NCBI GenBank assembly: GCA_945643825.1
Contig: CALZEZ010000074.1
Coordinates: forward strand, 1-6,833
From: an uncultured Lachnospiraceae bacterium
Lineage (GTDB): Bacteria > Bacillota > Clostridia > Lachnospirales > Lachnospiraceae
Length of the DNA stretch: 6,833 nt
Direction: 5' to 3'
This document shows, in pieces, positions 1 to 6,283 of the stretch. The translations under genes were made by a program, and so were the position numbers. A model generated the notes under the pieces. That model was given only the letters and a program-made list of their open reading frames with translations, searched no databases and was not told the DNA's origin. Numbering within the stretch: position 1 is the first letter of the stretch; the number at the start of each line of letters is the position of its first letter.

Positions 1-711
1 GAGATTCTGTCAGACGAATTTAATGTACAGGTGAGTTCACTACAGCTGGCAAATATTTCAGGTATGATTAAGATTGCAAAGCCGGAATTAATCATCTTAA
101 GCCTGGTTGGTGTAGATAAACTGGATCTGGAGATATTTGAATGGTTGAATCTCAATGTGGAAAAAATACCCATTCTTGTTGTGACCTCTCATGAGAATTG
201 GGAGATTGCCCAGGATGTTTGTACAGGAGAGCAGTTTACGCCGTTCTTTCCTCCTATCAACCGGGAAATGCTGATCGGTCTGTGCAATTCTGCGCTTAAG
301 GTTGATAAAGATGCGCGCGATAAGGCTGTGCAGCCTGCAAGAAAGAAGTATGTGCTCGTGGTAGATGACAATGCGACAGTTCTTCGGAGCATTAAGGCGA
401 TGCTGGAGGACAAGTATGAGATTGCGCTTGCAACCAATGGAGAGATGGGGATTCAGAAGGCTATTGACAGTCTCCCGGATGTTATTCTACTGGATTATGA
501 GATGCCTGGTATGAACGGAAATGCGACGTTCGAGACAATTCTTCAGATTGATGAGATCAAGAGGATACCGGTCATTTTTCTAACAGGAGTATCGGATAGA
601 GAACGGGTGAGCAAGGTACTCGACAAGCATCCGGCAGGCTATACATTAAAGCCACCGGATAGGGACAAGCTGATTGAACAGATTGAAACAGTTTTAAAGA
701 AATACAGCTAA
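1..711 (+). CDS. Tandem receiver-domain response regulator (5'-truncated by window edge)
   Basis: The frame is open from the first base, so the true start lies upstream; the GTG at 31 has no ribosome binding site and is probably internal. The C-terminal half is a canonical receiver (CheY-like) domain. It has the acidic pair DD (364-369), the phosphoacceptor Asp in LLDYEMPG (493-495), the switch Thr in FLTG (583-585) and the conserved Lys in LKPP (649-651). The protein ends right after this domain with KKYS, so there is no DNA-binding or enzymatic output domain in the visible part. The preceding roughly 100 residues also look like a receiver fold: ELIILSLVG in the place of beta-3, PILVVTSHEN as beta-4, and FTPFFPPINREML as the beta-5 region. 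The phosphoacceptor Asp appears replaced by Ser or Leu, and the Lys is missing. It probably relays or accepts phosphate from a histidine kinase and acts through protein contact. The kinase partner is not in the window. The receiver call is firm; the degenerate first domain is inferred. Confidence 0.85.
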   Translation, partial: EILSDEFNVQVSSLQLANISGMIKIAKPELIILSLVGVDKLDLEIFEWLNLNVEKIPILVVTSHENWEIAQDVCTGEQFTPFFPPINREMLIGLCNSALKVDKDARDKAVQPARKKYVLVVDDNATVLRSIKAMLEDKYEIALATNGEMGIQKAIDSLPDVILLDYEMPGMNGNATFETILQIDEIKRIPVIFLTGVSDRERVSKVLDKHPAGYTLKPPDRDKLIEQIETVLKKYS

Positions 712-715
712 GTTT

Positions 716-758
716 GAGGTGACTAGGCATTTAACATTGGCGACTGCTTAGTCACCTT
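716..758 (+). terminator. Long hairpin after the response regulator, possible terminator
   Basis: Five bases after the stop codon, arm 718-729 (GGTGACTAGGCA) pairs with 745-756 (TGCTTAGTCACC), giving 12 pairs including one G-U. The stem extends a further pair or two outward, with a 15-nt loop. The stem is strong, but the downstream bases (TTGTGCATCTTG) are not a clean U tract, so this is an atypical terminator or simply an mRNA 3'-end stabiliser. Confidence 0.5.
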
Positions 759-800
759 GTGCATCTTGCCGGGATATTTTGCATCTTACTATTCCGTCTG

Positions 801-829
801 TTGTTTCTTATCGTTAGATTTTGTATATT
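801..829 (+). promoter_or_regulatory. Weak candidate promoter for the hydrolase remnant and dinB
   Basis: A TATATT box (824-829) lies 17 nt downstream of a poor -35 match, TTGTTT (801-806), in the only AT-rich gap upstream of the 871 start. If real, it drives the decayed hydrolase frame and dinB together, since dinB has no separate intergenic region. The -35 matches the consensus only in TTG. No LexA-type box was recognised here. Confidence 0.35.
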
Positions 830-870
830 GAACCTGACAACAGAAAAAGAGAAACAGAGAGGAAGAAAAG

Positions 871-1335
871 ATGGGATTATTATTTTGGATACTGTTTAGT
901 TTGATGGAGCTTACATATGATGTCTGGATGGTAGCACGTCAGCGTGCAAAGACATTGTGGCTTAGGAATCGCCTGCTTACAAGGGCAGCACAGCTTGTGC
1001 TTTTCTCACATGGAGCCTTTGGATATTATCAGAGTAATACCTCCACTTATATGTAGCTTGCAAGTAATGGTTATGTGGTAGTCAGTCTGGATCATCCGTA
1101 TTATTCTTTTTTCACGATGGATGCAGAGCGTGGAATCAAGATAACCAATGAGATTGTTCTTCTGGCTGTAGGCCTGGGACCGGAGCAATGGGGCGATATC
1201 AGGCTTGTTCTGAGCTTTGTGGGTAGCGTCTTGGTGATTTACGTGTTGGTTCATCTGTTTTCCTGGCTGATTGAGTGGCGGGAAGCCAGAGACTTGACGG
1301 ATAGCCTCAAGAGATTTCAGGAAAGTAAAGGATAG
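871..1335 (+). pseudogene. Decayed alpha/beta hydrolase (PAF-acetylhydrolase-like), amber-interrupted and lacking catalytic core
   Basis: ATG at 871 follows a good ribosome binding site (GAGAGGAAG, 857-865). The first 61 codons give a hydrophobic N-terminus (MGLLFWILFSLMEL) and then LVLFSHGAFGYYQSNTSTYM, a beta-strand plus oxyanion-hole HG motif. A TAG at 1054-1056 stops the frame. The same frame then continues with LASNGYVVVSLDHPYYSFFT, which is exactly the next strand of the fold. Related enzymes read roughly 'LASHGY.V...DH' there, and an acidic residue such as Glu (GAG) at the stop position would explain TAG as a single-base change. After about residue 90 the family pattern is lost. There is no GxSxG nucleophile elbow or catalytic His/Asp. 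Instead comes a transmembrane-like segment (IRLVLSFVGSVLVIYVLVHLFSWLIEW) and a charged tail ending at 1335. At 155 codons it is far shorter than a working enzyme. The end lies 2 nt before dinB, and its last codons carry dinB's ribosome binding site. Two small separate proteins cannot be excluded. Confidence 0.7.
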
Positions 1336-1337
1336 AG

Positions 1338-2525
1338 ATGGACAGACTGATTTTTCATGTGGATGTGAATAGTGCATTTCTCTCATGGGAGGCAACGCGT
1401 CGTGTGCGCGAGGGTGGGGAGGATTTGAGGTTGATTCCATCGTGTATTGGTGGAGATCCCAAAAGTCGCACCAGTATTGTGGCAGCAAAGTCGATTCCTG
1501 CAAAGGCCTACGGGATTACGACCGGTGAACCGGTATCCATGGCACTGCGGAAATGTCCGAAGCTTGTTGTGGTGAAATCAGACTTTGGACTTTATCAGGA
1601 GTGTTCACGCGCCTTTAAAGCGATTTGCAGCAAATATACACCGCTAATGGAGTCATTCTCGATTGATGAGGTATTCCTTGATATGACAGGAATGAGCAGA
1701 ATCTATCCGGATCCGATTGCCACAGCACATGAGATCAAAGATCGTATCCGCGAAGAACTGGGATTTACGGTAAATGTGGGAATCGGTTTCAATAAGCTTT
1801 GTGCAAAGATGGCAAGCGATTTTACAAAACCGGATCGCGTACATACGCTTTTTCCGGACGAGATTCCCTATAAGATGTGGCCACTTCCTGTCGGAGAGCT
1901 GTTTACCTGCGGAAAAGCTGCCGTTAAGCGCTTAGAGGCGCAGCAGATCTATACGATTGGAGATCTGGCACACGGAAATATTGAGCAGCTTAAGCTTATG
2001 CTTGGTGAAAAGCAGGGACTTCATCTGTATCATTATGCAAATGGTGTGGATGATTCGCCAGTTGTAAGTGAGAGAGAGGATGCGAAGGGATACAGCATAG
2101 AGACAACGGTGGATGAGGATTTGGTCGACCTGGAAACAATGTACCGGATGCTTCTTACACAGGCGGATGTGGTGGCGACAAGACTACGTGCAGATGGTGT
2201 GAGATGTCAGTGCGTTGCAGTCTCGTATCGAACAATTACATTTAAGAATAAGTCGCATCAGCGCAAGCTTGCAACGTCGACGGATGTAACAGAGGTCATA
2301 TATCGGGTGGCAAAGGAGCTGATAACGGAGAGCTGGCAAGGAGAACCGCTTCGTTTGATTGGGCTTTCCCTGACAGATATCGACCACAATGAGTACGAGC
2401 AGATGTCTTTTATCGTCGATGAACGCAAGGAGAAGATGAAAAAACTTGACACGGCACTGGATTCCATACGGAGCAAATATGGAAACGCCAGTATCAAGCG
2501 TGCCAGCACAATAAGGAAGGAATAG
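1338..2525 (+). CDS. dinB: DNA polymerase IV (Y-family translesion polymerase)
   Basis: Complete 395-residue Y-family polymerase that copies past damaged template bases with low fidelity. The start is ATG at 1338, set by AAAGGA at 1327-1332 with a 5-nt spacer. The palm carries the metal-binding Asp9 in FHVDVNSAF and Asp110-Glu111 in FSIDEVFLDMTG. Phe14 sits at the expected steric-gate position that excludes ribonucleotides. Finger-region residues include GGDPKSRTSIVAAKS (38-52) and the substrate-loop motif IPAKAYGITTGEPV (53-66). The VGIGFNKLCAKMASDFTKPD stretch (147-166) is the family signature, followed by the thumb HhH region (CGKAAVKRL, TIGDLA) and the little-finger domain (about 250-350). 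QMSFI at 355-359 fits a QLxLF-like sliding-clamp binding motif. It is followed by about 35 charged residues rather than lying at the extreme C-terminus, as in related clostridial proteins. It is probably co-transcribed with, and possibly translationally coupled to, the upstream hydrolase remnant. No SOS box was recognised upstream. Confidence 0.95.
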   Translation: MDRLIFHVDVNSAFLSWEATRRVREGGEDLRLIPSCIGGDPKSRTSIVAAKSIPAKAYGITTGEPVSMALRKCPKLVVVKSDFGLYQECSRAFKAICSKYTPLMESFSIDEVFLDMTGMSRIYPDPIATAHEIKDRIREELGFTVNVGIGFNKLCAKMASDFTKPDRVHTLFPDEIPYKMWPLPVGELFTCGKAAVKRLEAQQIYTIGDLAHGNIEQLKLMLGEKQGLHLYHYANGVDDSPVVSEREDAKGYSIETTVDEDLVDLETMYRMLLTQADVVATRLRADGVRCQCVAVSYRTITFKNKSHQRKLATSTDVTEVIYRVAKELITESWQGEPLRLIGLSLTDIDHNEYEQMSFIVDERKEKMKKLDTALDSIRSKYGNASIKRASTIRKE

Positions 2526-2530
2526 CACAG

Positions 2531-2548
2531 AATAAAAACGTTTTTATT
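2531..2548. repeat. Perfect 18-bp AT-rich palindrome after dinB
   Basis: AATAAAAACGTTTTTATT is a perfect palindrome that begins 5 nt after the dinB stop and is followed by TTTCC. As RNA it could form a weak A-U stem with a U-rich 3' side, so it may be a poor terminator for dinB. It also ends only 5 nt before the -35 box of the glycosidase promoter, so it could equally be an operator or an UP-like element. The sequence alone does not decide. Confidence 0.45.
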
Positions 2549-2553
2549 TTTCC

Positions 2554-2582
2554 TTGACGAGGTTTCGGACGTCTCCTATAAT
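2554..2582 (+). promoter_or_regulatory. Sigma-A-type promoter for the GH3 glycosidase
   Basis: TTGACG (2554-2559) and a perfect TATAAT (2577-2582) are separated by exactly 17 nt. Transcription would start near 2589 and leave a leader of about 65 nt before the ATG at 2654. The spacer carries a small inverted GACG...CGTC element, too short to call an operator. The leader is purine-rich and ends in the ribosome binding site AGAGGAAG. Confidence 0.8.
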
Positions 2583-2653
2583 GGGGATAAAGTGTGGAAA
2601 ATAGCCACTTGAAATAAGAAAAAAGAAATTAAAATGAGAAAGAGGAAGAGAAC

Positions 2654-5434
2654 ATGAGTGAGCGCCTAATAGGAGTACCATTACCGGAGCTAGCGCCTTT
2701 TTGTCGCAAGATTGCAGCGGAGGGTGCGGTGCTGCTGAAGAATGAAAATCATCTGCTGCCCTTACAACAGAATGAGAAAATATCGGTGTTTGGACGCTGC
2801 CAGATTGAGTATTACCGTAGTGGTACCGGTTCGGGTGGCGCAGTGAATGTGGAATATGAGACGAATATTATTGATTCTCTTAAGGAAAGCGGTGTTGTCT
2901 GCGTCAATGAAGAGCTGGAGCAGATTTACAGAAACTGGCTGAGAGAGAATCCGTTTGATGATGGAGGCGGTGGATGGGCAGCAGAGCCATGGAACCAGAA
3001 AGAGATGCTACTTACCGATGAGATTCTTGCAAAGGCAAGAGCATTCTCGCCCAAGGCTGTCCTTGTGATCGGTCGTACTGCCGGCGAGGACAAAGATAAT
3101 ATGGACACACAGGGAAGTTACCGACTGACAGACGAGGAGCTGACCAATATCAGAAAACTGGCACAGTATTACGATGAGATCATTGTTCTTCTGAACGTTG
3201 CCAATATCATTGACATGAAGTGGCTTCTGGAGGAGTCTGTTTCCAAGGCTGTTAAGACCGTGATGTTTGTATGGCAGGGTGGTATGGAAGGTGGACGTGC
3301 CGTGGCCGATGTACTGACCGGTAAAGTCTGTCCGAGTGGACATCTGACGGACACGATTGCTTATGAACTGGAGGACTATCCGTCGAGCCAAAACTTTGGC
3401 GGTAAAACACAGAATATTTATGCCGAGGATATTTATATCGGTTATCGCTATTTTGAAACCTTTGCACCGGATAAGGTATGGTATCCGTTCGGATTTGGTC
3501 TTTCCTATACAGAGTTTGAGCAGAAAAATGCAAAAGCACAGATATGTGGGGAACAAATCAGGTTTACAGTAGATGTATCCAATACCGGAACCTATGCCGG
3601 CAAGCAGTGTATCCAGGTTTATGTGGAGGCTCCGCAGGGGAAGCTTGGAAGGCCGGCAAGAGAATTGATTGGTTTTGCAAAGACAGAGCTTCTTGCGCCA
3701 ATGGAGCAGGCACATGTAGAAATCACGGTTCCGATCCGCCGTCTGGCAGCCTATGATGATGGTGGAATCACAGGGGAAAAATCCTGTTTCGTTTTGGAGA
3801 GCGGTTGCTATCGGTTCTATCTGGGAGATAATGTGCGTGATGCAAAGGCTGTGGAGCTGGATGGCAGAGCCGGCTATCAGATAGATTCGTTGATGGTTGT
3901 GGAGCGCTTAGAGGAGGCGCTTGCGCCCGTTGTGGCATATAAGCGTATGAAGCCTGGTATGCGCAAGGAAGATGGAAGCTATGAATTGACATATGAGGAT
4001 ACTCCGCTTCAGACGATCGATTTAAGAAACCGTATCCTGTCGAGATTACCGGAGCAGCTTTCGCAGACCGGAAATAAGGGAATTGTACTCAAGGATGTTG
4101 CAAAAGGAGAGGCGACCTTAGATCAGTTTCTGGCACAATTATCGGATAAGGAATTGTGCAGTCTGGTAAGAGCGGAGGGGATGAGCAGCCCGAAGGTAAC
4201 CCCGGGTACGGCATCTGCCTTTGGAGGAATGAGTGATGCGCTGGCGGAGTACGGATTTCCGATGGCGTGTACCTCGGATGGACCGTCGGGCATTCGTATG
4301 GAAAGCGGTTTGAAAGCAACGCAGATGCCTATTGGAACACTGCTTGCATGTACCTGGAACATTCCTGCTATGGAGCAGCTGTATATGTTAGAGGGGCAGG
4401 AGCTTCTACGCAATGAGGTGGATACCCTGCTTGGTCCCGGGATTAACATTCATCGCAGTCCGCTGAACGGAAGAAATTTTGAATATTTTTCGGAGGATCC
4501 GTATCTAACCGGTTGCTTTGCAAGCGCAGTCACGAAGGGAATCAGAGAGGGTGGTTCCGCGGCGACTCTGAAGCATTTTGCAGCCAATAATCAGGAAACC
4601 GACAGATTTCTTGTAAACTCTGTCGTTTCGGAGAGAGCGCTTAGAGAGATATATCTAAAGGGCTTTGAGATGGCAGTAAGAGAAGGGGGCGCTGTCTCTG
4701 TGATGACCTCCTATAATCCGATTAATGGCTTTCAGGCGGCATCCAATTATGATCTTACGACTACGATCCTACGTGAGCAATGGGGCTTTAAGGGCATTGC
4801 TATGACCGACTGGTGGGCTTATATGAATGATGTGATTTCCTATGGCCCGGGTAATCGTCAGGATACGGCATCTATGGTTCGTGCGCAGAATGATTTATAT
4901 ATGGTTGTAGATAATAATGGAGCTGAAAAGAACGTCATGGGGGACAATCTGGAACAGTCGCTTGAAAGTGGACGCTTGACCAGAGGGGAACTCCAGCGTT
5001 GCGCAAGGAACATCTGCTTTTTCCTGATGCAGGCTCCCTGCTTTGAGAGAAATCTGAATTCGGCAGGAGCATTACTAATCTTTGAACCGGGACAGAAGGT
5101 CGAGTCAGCAGAGTTTGAGCTTACAGAGAGTGTGAGAATCCCCACTGTTGACGGTGAGGCAAGGCTGATGCATGTTCAGAAGGATGGTATCTACAGTGTT
5201 CATGCCCGCGTGATGTCTCCGCTTGCGGATCTGGCGCAGACAACAACTAACGTGCTTTTGGATGGGAAGCTCATGACGACGATACAGATCGGCGGGACCA
5301 ATGGGGAATGGATAGAGAATGATCTCCTTAAGATAGGATTGAAAGCCGGAACCTATGCAATGTCATTGGAATATGCAAAGGCCGGAATGGAAGTAGAATG
5401 GATTGGATTTCAGTATTGCAAAGAACTCCCATAA
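2654..5434 (+). CDS. Glycoside hydrolase family 3 beta-glucosidase-type enzyme with permuted domain order
   Basis: Complete 926-residue GH3 enzyme, likely releasing beta-linked glucose or a related sugar from oligosaccharides. It has no signal peptide, so it is probably cytoplasmic and acts on imported sugars. The start is ATG 2654 after GAGGAAG. Domain order is reversed relative to classic GH3. The alpha/beta sandwich domain comes first (about 15-240), with SGTGSGGAVN and RTAGEDKDN, where Glu145 is the best acid/base candidate. Next is PFGFGLSYTEF (279-289), then a fibronectin-III-like domain (about 300-395). The TIM-barrel domain follows (about 488-800), with SDGPSGIR (541-548; Asp542 sugar-binding), NGRNFEYFSEDP (605-616), KHFAANNQETDR (640-651), MTSYNPING (684-692) and MTDWW, where Asp719 is the predicted nucleophile. 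Residues about 800-926 form a beta-rich tail resembling a CBM6-like sandwich. Reversed GH3s are known from Butyrivibrio fibrisolvens and Ruminococcus albus. The gene stands alone behind its own promoter, with no transporter beside it. Exact substrate (glucoside, xyloside or other) cannot be read from sequence. Confidence 0.93.
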   Translation: MSERLIGVPLPELAPFCRKIAAEGAVLLKNENHLLPLQQNEKISVFGRCQIEYYRSGTGSGGAVNVEYETNIIDSLKESGVVCVNEELEQIYRNWLRENPFDDGGGGWAAEPWNQKEMLLTDEILAKARAFSPKAVLVIGRTAGEDKDNMDTQGSYRLTDEELTNIRKLAQYYDEIIVLLNVANIIDMKWLLEESVSKAVKTVMFVWQGGMEGGRAVADVLTGKVCPSGHLTDTIAYELEDYPSSQNFGGKTQNIYAEDIYIGYRYFETFAPDKVWYPFGFGLSYTEFEQKNAKAQICGEQIRFTVDVSNTGTYAGKQCIQVYVEAPQGKLGRPARELIGFAKTELLAPMEQAHVEITVPIRRLAAYDDGGITGEKSCFVLESGCYRFYLGDNVRDAKAVELDGRAGYQIDSLMVVERLEEALAPVVAYKRMKPGMRKEDGSYELTYEDTPLQTIDLRNRILSRLPEQLSQTGNKGIVLKDVAKGEATLDQFLAQLSDKELCSLVRAEGMSSPKVTPGTASAFGGMSDALAEYGFPMACTSDGPSGIRMESGLKATQMPIGTLLACTWNIPAMEQLYMLEGQELLRNEVDTLLGPGINIHRSPLNGRNFEYFSEDPYLTGCFASAVTKGIREGGSAATLKHFAANNQETDRFLVNSVVSERALREIYLKGFEMAVREGGAVSVMTSYNPINGFQAASNYDLTTTILREQWGFKGIAMTDWWAYMNDVISYGPGNRQDTASMVRAQNDLYMVVDNNGAEKNVMGDNLEQSLESGRLTRGELQRCARNICFFLMQAPCFERNLNSAGALLIFEPGQKVESAEFELTESVRIPTVDGEARLMHVQKDGIYSVHARVMSPLADLAQTTTNVLLDGKLMTTIQIGGTNGEWIENDLLKIGLKAGTYAMSLEYAKAGMEVEWIGFQYCKELP

Positions 5435-5453
5435 TTATTTAGCCGGAAGCGTC

Positions 5454-5482
5454 TTGACAAAGTCAGCAAATCAATATACTGT
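5454..5482 (+). promoter_or_regulatory. Promoter of the Rrf2 regulator gene
   Basis: There is a consensus TTGACA at 5454-5459. The -10 is either TATACT (5475-5480, 15-nt spacer) or the poorer TACTGT (5477-5482, 17-nt spacer). It sits in the 87-nt gap after the glycosidase stop, so the regulator has its own promoter. The suboptimal spacing or weak -10 would fit a modestly expressed, autoregulated repressor. The operator at 5485-5503 lies directly over the expected start of transcription. Confidence 0.65.
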
Positions 5483-5484
5483 AA

Positions 5485-5503
5485 ACTTATTAGTTTAGTA
5501 GGA
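5485..5503. promoter_or_regulatory. Candidate Rrf2 operator 1 (autoregulation)
   Basis: ACTTATTAGTTTAGTAGGA matches the site at 6020-6038 at 14 of 19 positions and shares the CYTA-N9-TAGG half-site architecture with that site and with 6284-6302. It overlaps an independent perfect inverted repeat, TAAACT-TATT-AGTTTA (5482-5497). Its position, immediately downstream of the -10, predicts repression by blocking transcription initiation. Assignment to the adjacent Rrf2 protein is inferred from location and recurrence. Confidence 0.6.
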
Positions 5504-5521
5504 AAAGAAAGGGGTTGCAGT

Positions 5522-5953
5522 ATGAAGATTTCTACCAAAGGAAGATATGCAGTAAGGTTGATGTTGGACTTGTCAGAGCATTATACGGAAGGGTATATTG
5601 CACTGAAGGATGTGGCAGACAGACAGGAAATCTCCAAGAAATACTTGGAGCAGATTATTCCCTATCTGAATAGAGGGCAGCTTCTGCTGACAAACAGAGG
5701 ACACCAGGGCGGCTACAAGCTCGCTAAGCATCCTTCTGAGATTACAATTTTTGAGGTGTTAACCTGTGCAGAGGGGGATCTTGCTCCGGTGAGCTGCTTG
5801 CAGCAGGGGGCAGAGCCCTGTGACAGACGTGGGGAGTGCCTGACCTTTCCGATATGGGACGGACTCAACAAACTGGTGAGTGACTATTTGAAAGGCATCA
5901 CCTTACAGGATGTCCTAAATAACAGACCGGATGCACCGGAGTATAATATCTGA
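5522..5953 (+). CDS. Rrf2-family transcriptional regulator (IscR/CymR-like)
   Basis: Complete 143-residue repressor-type regulator. The start is ATG 5522 after GAAAGGGG. The N-terminus MKISTKGRYAVRLMLDL is the Rrf2 hallmark. It is followed by the winged helix-turn-helix: IALKDVADRQEISKKYLEQI as the recognition region (26-45), then NRGHQGGYKL as the wing (58-67). A C-terminal dimerisation helix ends with KGITLQDVLNN. Cysteines fall at 82, 92, 100 and 106. The last three, spaced C-x7-C-x5-C, lie where E. coli IscR holds its [2Fe-2S] cluster (C-x5-C-x5-C), so a redox or Fe-S sensing role is plausible. CymR, the Bacillus cysteine-metabolism repressor of the same family, lacks these cysteines. The gene lies directly upstream of cysK, and dyad sites of one pattern recur before both, suggesting control of cysteine synthesis as well as of itself. 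Whether it senses Fe-S status or cysteine supply is open, so no gene symbol is given. Confidence 0.92.
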   Translation: MKISTKGRYAVRLMLDLSEHYTEGYIALKDVADRQEISKKYLEQIIPYLNRGQLLLTNRGHQGGYKLAKHPSEITIFEVLTCAEGDLAPVSCLQQGAEPCDRRGECLTFPIWDGLNKLVSDYLKGITLQDVLNNRPDAPEYNI

Positions 5954-5981
5954 TCTATAACAGGCTATAAATAGTATCAAT

Positions 5982-6010
5982 TTGACGTGGGAATCTCTCT
6001 TGTCTATAAT
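5982..6010 (+). promoter_or_regulatory. Promoter P1 upstream of the small frame and cysK
   Basis: TTGACG (5982-5987) and a perfect TATAAT (6005-6010) are separated by exactly 17 nt. Transcription would start near 6017, at the left edge of operator 2. The transcript would carry the small frame at 6069 and could read on into cysK, since no terminator is visible between them. It begins 28 nt after the Rrf2 stop, so it is distinct from the Rrf2 promoter. Confidence 0.8.
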
Positions 6011-6019
6011 AAGCGCATA

Positions 6020-6038
6020 ACCTATTAAATAAGTAGGT
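6020..6038. promoter_or_regulatory. Candidate Rrf2 operator 2
   Basis: ACCTATTAAATAAGTAGGT is an inverted repeat with perfect 5-bp arms (ACCTA...TAGGT) around a 9-bp centre. It starts 9 nt after the -10 box of promoter P1, so it covers the expected transcription start. It is the most symmetric of the three related sites in the window and serves as the best template for the motif. The position implies repression. Confidence 0.65.
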
Positions 6039-6068
6039 AATGAGGCGGACAAGGGAGGTTCTTTTTGT

Positions 6069-6268
6069 ATGACGCGGAATATAAAAACCAGATGTATTCA
6101 TCATGAGACCGATGAGGAGAATCCTACACGACAAAGACTTGAGCAGATGGCAGCACAGCTGGAAGGAGGCATCGATGCATTTCATGTCCGAGAAAAAAAT
6201 TAGAACAGGCAATGGAGAAACTGGAAGCAGCAATAAAACTCTTGACAACGGAGAGAAAAAGCGTATAA
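6069..6268 (+). pseudogene. Miniature or decayed cystathionine-gamma-synthase-like frame
   Basis: ATG 6069 follows a strong ribosome binding site (AAGGGAGG, 6051-6058, 10-nt spacer) downstream of promoter P1. It encodes 44 residues and stops at TAG 6201-6203. It starts MTRNIKTRCIHHETDEE and jumps directly into NPTRQRLEQMAAQLEGG, a signature of the Cys/Met-metabolism PLP enzymes (MetB/MetC/MetY family). In those enzymes the 'NPTR..LE...A.LEGG' block lies roughly 50-60 residues from the start, so about 40 residues seem deleted, and everything after the LEGG block (including the PLP lysine) is absent. Just before the stop is a run of seven A's (6193-6199). A one-base shift there opens the frame to TAA 6266-6268 and adds a charged helical tail (KKLEQAMEKLEAAIKLL), giving 66 residues. 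It may be a pseudogene, a translated leader peptide for cysK, or a frameshifted small protein. The family resemblance rests on a short motif. Confidence 0.5.
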
Positions 6269-6269
6269 T
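6242..6269 (+). promoter_or_regulatory. Promoter P2 immediately upstream of cysK
   Basis: A perfect TTGACA (6242-6247) and a perfect TATAAT (6264-6269) are separated by 16 nt. They lie inside the tail of the small decayed frame. Transcription would start near 6276, giving a leader of about 48 nt with operator 3 in it, so cysK can be expressed independently of P1. Confidence 0.75.
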
Positions 6270-6283
6270 TCAAAGCATACAAA

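Noticed and set aside
1054..1056. Amber codon read as pyrrolysine or another recoded residue in the hydrolase frame
   Set aside because: The catalytic core downstream is missing as well, and dinB in the same window ends normally in TAG, so decay is the simpler explanation.
2590..2610. Imperfect hairpin in the glycosidase leader (GTGG...CCAC), considered as a riboswitch
   Set aside because: Only a 4-5 bp stem with competing pairings, and no conserved aptamer pattern; the leader is too short for a known class.
2634..2657. Seven-codon upstream frame (MRKRKRT) whose TGA overlaps the glycosidase ATG
   Set aside because: It has no ribosome binding site of its own and contains the glycosidase's; the purine-rich leader makes such a peptide likely by chance.
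3008..3715. Long minus-strand open frame (235 codons) inside the glycosidase gene
   Set aside because: Lies wholly within a strongly supported plus-strand GH3 gene, has no recognisable domain and no ribosome binding site; other minus-strand frames there and in dinB and cysK are similar shadows.
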